NCBI GenBank assembly: GCA_919901585.1
Contig: CAKKPH010000097.1
Location: 1-33,166 of the forward strand
Direction: 5' to 3'
Source of the DNA: Thermodesulfovibrionales bacterium
Lineage (GTDB): Bacteria > Nitrospirota > Thermodesulfovibrionia > Thermodesulfovibrionales > UBA9159
Length of the DNA: 33,166 nucleotides
The notes under the pieces are model-generated. The model did not search any database and was not told the origin of the DNA. It was given only the letters and a program-made list of their open reading frames with translations. The translations under genes and the position numbers were made by a program. How positions within the stretch are numbered: position 1 is the first letter of the stretch; every line of letters starts with the position of its first letter. This document shows, piece after piece, positions 27,666 to 33,166 of this stretch.

Positions 27666-27732
27666 AGGTGAGAAGACATTCCTGCAGGCAGGCAGGTGTA
27701 AACCGTAGAAGATAGGCTTTTTGACTTTTACG

Positions 27733-27753
27733 CCCTGCGCTCTTGGCGCAGGG
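27733..27753. terminator. Hairpin CCCTGCGC-tcttg-GCGCAGGG followed by TTCTT; possible terminator or repeat remnant
   Basis: Perfect 8-bp stem 27733-27740 / 27746-27753 with a 5-nt loop. Confidence 0.45.
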
Positions 27754-28104
27754 TTCTTAACTCTGCCTTATCAACCGCTCCAAAACATAGGACACTCTTT
27801 GGGAGAGATCAGGGCTTTAAAATACGGCAATAGAATTTGGTGAAAAAAGGAAAGGAGTTATATTTCAAGACCTGCCCCCATAGCGATATTATTTCGGTCG
27901 CTGATAAACTGATTGCTATGGCCGAGAACTTTGAGGGTTCGCAGCAAGGAGATAGGTGGCTATTCGCTAGCTGGGGATGGGATACCAGTCAAGTGCATTG
28001 CAGGCTATGGAGTGCCTAACACTTGAAATAGAGGAAATAGGAACAGTTACCGTATAGCTCAGGCGTATTATTGCCTTTAACTTGTATTTTATCCCACCAA
28101 TATG

Positions 28105-28123
28105 GTATCTTCATTGTAGATAC
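28105..28123. promoter_or_regulatory. Inverted repeat upstream of mazE, candidate autoregulatory operator
   Basis: GTATCT-tcattgt-AGATAC, 20 nt upstream of the mazE ATG (28143). A GGAGG ribosome-binding site lies between. Confidence 0.4.
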
Positions 28124-28142
28124 ATTTGAATGGAGGTTGCAT

Positions 28143-28385
28143 ATGCAAGTAAAAGTGCAGAAGTGGGGACATAGCCTTGCGCTGCGGATTCCCAAAGCCA
28201 TTGCCTTAAATGTAAATATCCGTCAGGATTCGACTGTTGACCTTTCAGAAGTAAAGGGCAAACTTGTCATAACGCCCGTAGAGAAACCTGAATTTACCCT
28301 TGAAGGGCTTCTGCCCGGCGTTACTAAAGAAAACATTCACCGCGAAGTATCTACAGGCGCATTCGCTGGAAATGAAGTGTGGTAG
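28143..28385 (+). CDS. mazE: MazE-like antitoxin (AbrB/SpoVT family)
   Basis: MQVKVQKWGHSLALRIPKAIALNVNIRQDSTVDLSEVKGKLVITPVEKPEFTLEGLLPGVTKENIHREVSTGAFAGNEVW, classic MazE N-terminal swapped-hairpin motif. Confidence 0.9.
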   Translation: MQVKVQKWGHSLALRIPKAIALNVNIRQDSTVDLSEVKGKLVITPVEKPEFTLEGLLPGVTKENIHREVSTGAFAGNEVW

Positions 28386-28723
28386 GGAAAAAGTCATATG
28401 TGCCTGAGCGTGGGGATATTGTCAGGATAACCCTCAATCCTCAGGCCGGACATGAGCAGTCAGGGAGGCGTCCTGCCATGGTTGTTTCACCTGCATCTTA
28501 CAATGGAAGGGTTGGACTGGCTATATTATGCCCTGTTACAAACCAGATCAAAGGCTACCCCTTCGAGGTAGTGATTCCTGCCGGATTAGACATAACTGGC
28601 GCTGTATTGACAGATCAGGTAAAGAGTCTTGACTGGAAGGCTCGAAAGGCTGAATTCATCTGCAGACTTCCTGACGACCTCGTCCAGACTGTCTTAAAGA
28701 AACTGAATACCCTTCTGAGTTAA
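28379..28723 (+). CDS. mazF: MazF-like mRNA interferase toxin
   Basis: YVPERGDIVRITLNPQAGHEQSGRRPAMVVSPASYN...ILCPVTNQIKGYPFEVVIP...GAVLTDQVKSLDWKARKAEFI, PemK/MazF family. 7-bp overlap with mazE, GTG start. Confidence 0.93.
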   Translation: MVGKKSYVPERGDIVRITLNPQAGHEQSGRRPAMVVSPASYNGRVGLAILCPVTNQIKGYPFEVVIPAGLDITGAVLTDQVKSLDWKARKAEFICRLPDDLVQTVLKKLNTLLS

Positions 28724-28775
28724 TTCTTAAGACGTTTTACTCTTCGCAATCCGAAAGACTTCTTTGACGATACAC

Positions 28776-28802
28776 GGGGTCAGGTCTGCAAACTTGCATT
28801 TT
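28776..28802. repeat. Possible REP-like half element (GGGGTCAGGTCTGCAAACTTGCATTTT)
   Basis: GGGGTCAGGTCT followed by TGCAA-ac-TTGCA. Resembles 'GGGGTCAGGTCT...' palindromic repeats known from memory in Nitrospirota and deltaproteobacteria. Confidence 0.3.
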
Positions 28803-28901
28803 AGTCACAGTCATACGGTCAGGCAATTCATAGCATTTCCCAACATGGGCTGTCAGCGTGTTCACATGTCCTCAACCCTGTTGTCATGGAAGGATCTCTC
28901 G

Positions 28902-29396
28902 CTATATGGTTTTGGATTTCAGGCAGTTGTCTTTTTTAGAGGGTGTAAGGTCCATTATCACTGCGGTTTCGTCGCATTCGGGGAATTTCGGGCATCTCAG
29001 GCACTCTCCCCATATCTTCTGAGGCAGTTTTGTCTTGTCTATTTCCTCGAATCCGGCTTTCTTGAAGAAGTCCGGGTGGTATGTCAGGGCGAATACCTTT
29101 TTGATGCCGAGTTTCCTCGCCTCATCTATGCATGCCTTAACGAGCCTTTTCCCGAGACCTGTTCCCTGCGCATCGAGCCTGACAGCAAGAGTCCTGACCT
29201 CAGCGAGGTCTTCCCACATTATATGCAGGGCGCAAACGCCTATTATGTCATCCTTGTTTTCGCAGACAACTATGTCCCTAATGTTTTCGTAAAGATCGTT
29301 CAGAGAACGGGGTAGCATCTCTCCCTTTTTCCCGAACTCGTTCACGAGCTTATGGATTGCCTTTACGTCAGCTATCTTTGCTTTTCTTGTCCTCAA
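28902..29396 (-). CDS. GNAT-family N-acetyltransferase, ArgA/N-acetylglutamate synthase-like
   Basis: RKAKIADVKAIHKLVNEF, AEVRTLAVRLDAQGTGLGKRLVKACIDEARKLGIKKVFALTYHPDFFKKAGFEEIDKTKLPQKIWGECLRCPKFPECDETAV. Apparent TTG start, 29-bp overlap with the upstream gene. Confidence 0.8.
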   Translation of the reverse strand: MRTRKAKIADVKAIHKLVNEFGKKGEMLPRSLNDLYENIRDIVVCENKDDIIGVCALHIMWEDLAEVRTLAVRLDAQGTGLGKRLVKACIDEARKLGIKKVFALTYHPDFFKKAGFEEIDKTKLPQKIWGECLRCPKFPECDETAVIMDLTPSKKDNCLKSKTI

Positions 29397-29934
29397 TGAA
29401 CATTATCCCCCTTCTTATTGCATCCCTGTTCAAGCCAATATCATCTTTTCTCTTCTGGGATGTTAATCTCTCGAGTGCAATAAGCGCATTCTCTTCGCTT
29501 ATTGCGCCTGTATGGGCTATCATGGCACCGAACATCACCATGTTTGCCGGCTTTATACGTGAGGCAGACAGGGAAGCAGCTATTTCGCTCGCAGGTATGC
29601 TGATTGAAAAGATGTCAGTCCTAAGTTCAGGGGATTTAATAAACGATGAGTCGTACAAAAGAAGCCCGTCCTTCCTGACCCCCGGCTGAAACCTCTTCAG
29701 CGATGCCTCATTCATGGCGATAAGCATGTCCGGGTTCCTGACTATTGGCGAACCGATCATGCTGTCAGACAGTATAACAGTGCAGTTTGCTGTCCCGCCC
29801 CTCATCTCGGCGCCATAAGAGGGGAAGCATGTCACTTCCTTCTGCTCTATCATTCCTCCATAGGCAATGAGCCTGCCCAGAAACAGTATGCCCTGACCGC
29901 CAAAGCCGGCAACAATAATGCTTATCTCCTTCAA
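29368..29934 (-). CDS. korC: 2-oxoacid (2-oxoglutarate):ferredoxin oxidoreductase, gamma subunit
   Basis: IIVAGFGGQGILFLGRLIAYGGMIEQKEVTCFPSYGAEMRGGTANCTVILSD, typical KorC/PorG gamma domain. Confidence 0.88.
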   Translation of the reverse strand: MKEISIIVAGFGGQGILFLGRLIAYGGMIEQKEVTCFPSYGAEMRGGTANCTVILSDSMIGSPIVRNPDMLIAMNEASLKRFQPGVRKDGLLLYDSSFIKSPELRTDIFSISIPASEIAASLSASRIKPANMVMFGAMIAHTGAISEENALIALERLTSQKRKDDIGLNRDAIRRGIMFIEDKKSKDS

Positions 29935-29943
29935 AAAACCCCC

Positions 29944-30696
29944 TTAGCCGGATTGGACCTGATTTCTGTCCTTGAACACTCCGAGTTTAAAAGTCGGTAT
30001 CATCTTTTCCTGCATCCATTTTATGGAATCCTCCGGCGAGAGCCACCAGTCTGTCGGACATTGTGACAATACCTCTATAAGGCTGAAGCCCTTATTCTCT
30101 ATCTGATAGAGGAACGCCTTTTTTATCATCGCCTTTGTCTTCATGAGGTGTTGGGGTGTATCAACAGATGTCCTCGCTACAAGTGAGACACCGTCAATAT
30201 TGGCGAGCATCTCTGATATTTGGAGGGGATAACCAAAGCCTGCAGCGTCCCTGCCCTTCCGGGTTGTTGTCGTCTTCTGCCCGAGGATTGTTGTCGGGGC
30301 CATCTGTCCTCCGGTCATACCGTAAGTTGCGTTATTCACAAATATCACTGTGATATTCTCCCCCCTTGCAGCGGCATGTATTATCTCTGCAGTGCCTATC
30401 GCAGCAAGGTCACCGTCGCCCTGATATGAGAATATAATCCTGTCAGGCAGTACCCTTTTCATTCCTGTGGCTGCTGCAGGCGGCCTGCCGTGCGCGACCT
30501 CGAGCATGTCAAAATTAAAATAATCATAGGCAAAAACCGCACATCCCACAGGAGCTATGCCGATGGTCTTTTCCCTTATGCCGAGCTCATCGATGCATTC
30601 AGCCATTACCCTGTGTATAAGGCTGTGTCCGCATCCTGGGCAGTATCTGAACGGGGCTGGTTTCAAGCTCTTTGGCCTCTCAAATACTTTTTTCAT
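29944..30696 (-). CDS. korB: 2-oxoacid (2-oxoglutarate):ferredoxin oxidoreductase, beta subunit (TPP-binding)
   Basis: RYCPGCGHSLIHRVMAECIDELG, YQGDGDLAAIGTAEIIHAAARGENITVIFVNNATYGMTGGQMAPTT. Likely ATG at 30696 inside the upstream gene's 3' end. Confidence 0.9.
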   Translation of the reverse strand: MKKVFERPKSLKPAPFRYCPGCGHSLIHRVMAECIDELGIREKTIGIAPVGCAVFAYDYFNFDMLEVAHGRPPAAATGMKRVLPDRIIFSYQGDGDLAAIGTAEIIHAAARGENITVIFVNNATYGMTGGQMAPTTILGQKTTTTRKGRDAAGFGYPLQISEMLANIDGVSLVARTSVDTPQHLMKTKAMIKKAFLYQIENKGFSLIEVLSQCPTDWWLSPEDSIKWMQEKMIPTFKLGVFKDRNQVQSG

Positions 30697-31861
30697 CTGT
30701 TGTCTCCCTTGTAGTGCCGTCAAACTCAAGCAGTATCCCCTCAAGCAGCCCGTAATCGCTCACAGTGATCTCCTTGAAGCCGAGGATTTCCATGACCCTA
30801 ATTGTAAGCAGAATACCAGGGATAATCAAGTCTGCCCTCCCGGGTTCGAGCCCTTTTATTCCTTTTCTTTTGTCAAAAGGCAGTGATATCAGCATGTCTC
30901 TCAGGATTAAAAGTTTTTGGAGAGGGATAACATGCATATGCACCTTTTCACCGTCATATTCATCAAGGCCGAGGTCTATGGATGCGAGCGTTGTGATAGT
31001 GCCTCCTGTGCCTATAAGCAGTCCCTCAGAGATGAGAGTTATTGTTTTAAGTTTATCGTTTGCGAGGATTGAGTCTATCTCATTGTTAATTGCCGATAAT
31101 TCATCAGGCGTCGGAGGATCGGTCTTGATGAATCTCTCTAAGAGCTTAACAACACCGGCCGGCAATGAATTGAATAAAAGACGGTCCTCTGACAAGAGAT
31201 TCCCCTGAATTATCCATTCGGTGCTGCCTCCTCCGATATCGATGATAAGCAAGGGTCCGGATGTCTTATTTATGCCGAAAAGCAGACCCCTTGCAGTAAG
31301 CCGGGCCTCTTCTATACCGGTTATGCGTTCAACCTTTATGCCTGTTTCATTAAAGACCATATCAGTAAATTCCTTGCTGTTTTCTGCCTCGCGTATTGCG
31401 CTTGTTCCGACTGCCCTTATGTTTTTTATCCCGCAGCCTGATATCAAACTGTAGAACTCCTTAATCGCAGAAACAGACTTCCCGATATTATCATTTTTTA
31501 GCCTGCCTGTATTGACAACACCTTCGGCGAGCCTTGTTGTTATGCGGCCGGAATAGATGCGGTTGACCCTGTTTTTACGGATATTGCCGATCAGCAGTCT
31601 AATAGTATTTGAGCCGACATCAATAGCAGCAGAGGCTGTGCCGAGATCATCAGGACATTTGACCGCTGCTTCTGCCCTGTCTCTGTCGCCTTCCTGCACG
31701 AGTATCTTAACTTCTCCCATCATGCCGATGTTTACAGGGTAAGGCGTGACCTTTGCTGACCTTATGATTACGGGTATGCCGCCGCTTTCGAGGAGGTCTT
31801 TGATCATCTCTGCTTCAAGTGTGTCGTATGTTTTAAGAAGCTCTACCCATTTCTCTTCCAT
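30680..31861 (-). CDS. DUF2007 domain fused to Ppx/GppA phosphatase
   Basis: N-terminal VELLKTYDTLEAEMIKDLLESGGIPVIIRSAK...GEVKILVQEGDRDRAEAAV (DUF2007-like), then AAIDVGSNTIRLLIGN...AVGTSAIREAENS...LIIDIGGGSTEWI...IGTGGTITTLASI (Ppx/GppA). Confidence 0.88.
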   Translation of the reverse strand: MEEKWVELLKTYDTLEAEMIKDLLESGGIPVIIRSAKVTPYPVNIGMMGEVKILVQEGDRDRAEAAVKCPDDLGTASAAIDVGSNTIRLLIGNIRKNRVNRIYSGRITTRLAEGVVNTGRLKNDNIGKSVSAIKEFYSLISGCGIKNIRAVGTSAIREAENSKEFTDMVFNETGIKVERITGIEEARLTARGLLFGINKTSGPLLIIDIGGGSTEWIIQGNLLSEDRLLFNSLPAGVVKLLERFIKTDPPTPDELSAINNEIDSILANDKLKTITLISEGLLIGTGGTITTLASIDLGLDEYDGEKVHMHVIPLQKLLILRDMLISLPFDKRKGIKGLEPGRADLIIPGILLTIRVMEILGFKEITVSDYGLLEGILLEFDGTTRETTDEKSI

Positions 31862-31878
31862 CGGAATAATATTATAAA

Positions 31879-33166
31879 CTACTTGATGCCGTACTTGTAG
31901 AGCCTGTGCCTGAGGGACCTGAATGAGAGGTTCAGCACCTTTGCTGCTTCTGTCTTTGAGCCGTTGGTGAGCCTTAATGCATCAAGGAGATATTTTTTCT
32001 CGATCTCCTCGATAATACCGTCAAGATTTATGCCCTCTTTTGTGACATCAGGAAGGGATTGTTTACCTGAAGGTGTCATGTATGTCTCGAGCGGGATGTC
32101 ATCTGCTGTAAGCTCCTCCCTGTCGGACATAAGGAGCGCCCTTTCGATCACATTTTCGAGCTCGCGCAGGTTCCCTTTCCAGGGATAAAAGAGCAGGAGC
32201 TTCATCGCATCAGGAGACAGGCATCTTTTGACAGGAGAGAGTTTTTTTAAAAAGAATTCTACGAATAACGGCAAGTCCTCTTTTCTCTCCCTGAGAGGCG
32301 GGATATGGATGCGTATTACATTAAGCCTGTAATAAAGGTCCTCTCTGAAGCGTCCTGATGATATCTCATCCTCAGGGTTTTTGTTTGTTGCAGAGATGAT
32401 CCTTACATCAACCTTTATGTCTGAGGTGCCTCCGACCCTCCTGAAGACACCGCTTTCGAGCACCCTGAGGATTTTAGCCTGGAGATTCACAGGCATCTCT
32501 CCGATCTCATCAAGAAAGAGCGTGCCTCTGTCGGCAATCTCGAAGAGTCCCTGCTTGTTCTGAACGGCACCTGTGAATGCGCCCCTCATGTGTCCGAAAA
32601 GCTCGCTTTCGAGAAGCCCCTCAGGCAAGGCTGCGCAGTTTATTGTTACAAAAATCATCTCCTTCCTCAGGCTGAGGTTATGAATTGCAGTCGCAAAATA
32701 TTCCTTGCCGGTCCCGCTCTCTCCGGTTATCAGGACATTGGAGCTGCTCTGTGCTATCTTCGGCAGGACCATCAGAAGCTTCTGCATTTCCGGGTTCTTA
32801 TAGAAGATATTGCCGAGTTCATATGTCGTCTTGATCTTTTCGCGGAGGACGGACACCTCGCCGGTCAGCTTCCGTTTCTCGAGTGCCTTGCGCACAACAA
32901 TCCTGATTTCATCTATCTTAAAGGGCTTGTGCACATAGTCATAGGCACCGAGCTTCATGGCCTCAATCGCCGATTCGGTTGTGCCGAAGGCTGTGATCAT
33001 AATCACAGGAGTTCCGGGTGAGATATCCTGAGCCTTCCTTAGTACGTTAAAGCCGTTTACCCCGGGCATCTTTATGTCTGTGATTATAAGATCGAAGATA
33101 TCCCTGCTCAGGAGCTCGAGTCCTTCATTCCCGTCTTTTGCACAATGGACCTCATAGCCCTCTTCT
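31879..33166 (-). CDS. Sigma-54-dependent response regulator (receiver - AAA+ - Fis HTH; NtrC/PilR-like), 5' truncated by window
   Basis: Receiver EEGYEVHCAKDGNEGLELLSRDIFDLIITDIKMPGVNGF continues to the window edge. GESGTGKEYFATAIH Walker A, GAFTGA loop (MRGAFTGAVQNKQG), C-terminal GSKTEAAKVLNLSFRSLRHRLYKYGIK HTH. Confidence 0.95.
   Translation of the reverse strand, partial: EEGYEVHCAKDGNEGLELLSRDIFDLIITDIKMPGVNGFNVLRKAQDISPGTPVIMITAFGTTESAIEAMKLGAYDYVHKPFKIDEIRIVVRKALEKRKLTGEVSVLREKIKTTYELGNIFYKNPEMQKLLMVLPKIAQSSSNVLITGESGTGKEYFATAIHNLSLRKEMIFVTINCAALPEGLLESELFGHMRGAFTGAVQNKQGLFEIADRGTLFLDEIGEMPVNLQAKILRVLESGVFRRVGGTSDIKVDVRIISATNKNPEDEISSGRFREDLYYRLNVIRIHIPPLRERKEDLPLFVEFFLKKLSPVKRCLSPDAMKLLLFYPWKGNLRELENVIERALLMSDREELTADDIPLETYMTPSGKQSLPDVTKEGINLDGIIEEIEKKYLLDALRLTNGSKTEAAKVLNLSFRSLRHRLYKYGIK

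Noticed and set aside
27683-27700. CAGG tetramer run (cctgcaggcaggcagg)
   Set aside because: Only about three short units; too short to support as a distinct element.
27837-28019. 60-aa ORF (MVKKGKELYFKTCPHSDIISVADKLIAMAENFEGS...)
   Set aside because: TTG start, no recognised family, possibly a frame-shifted remnant. Not supported well enough to call as CDS; mentioned only under the accessory-junction finding.
28764-29315. 183-aa + strand ORF
   Set aside because: Lies antisense over most of the well-supported GNAT acetyltransferase gene; sequence shows no recognisable domain.

Overview
The window is a division and cell wall (dcw) cluster on the + strand: murE (5' truncated by the window) - murF - mraY - dacF-like - murD - ftsW - murG - murC - murB - ddl - ftsQ - ftsA - ftsZ - ftsK. 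It continues into glnD - tamB-like - bamA-like - short SurA_N-like protein. After that comes a repeat-rich, mostly non-coding accessory stretch (about 27.49-28.10 kb) and a mazEF-type toxin-antitoxin pair. A convergent minus-strand block follows: NtrC-type sigma-54 regulator (truncated by the window end) -> DUF2007-Ppx/GppA fusion -> 2-oxoacid:ferredoxin oxidoreductase beta and gamma -> GNAT acetyltransferase. Gene content suggests a diderm bacterium with meso-DAP peptidoglycan, possibly Nitrospirota- or deltaproteobacteria-like; this is inference, no search was run. The most unusual structure is a set of 7-nt-phased tandem repeats. They occur as paired arms inside coding sequence: they form the signal peptides of the dacF-like and SurA_N-like proteins and two loops of MurD. 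A degenerate single arm lies between ftsK and glnD. Other points of interest are a strong G-quadruplex-type tract just after ftsZ, a BamA-like protein with about seven POTRA-like repeats, a DUF2007-Ppx fusion, an alpha-less korBC pair, and a MITE/REP-like region beside mazEF. I did not see a clearly new multi-gene defence or metabolic system.
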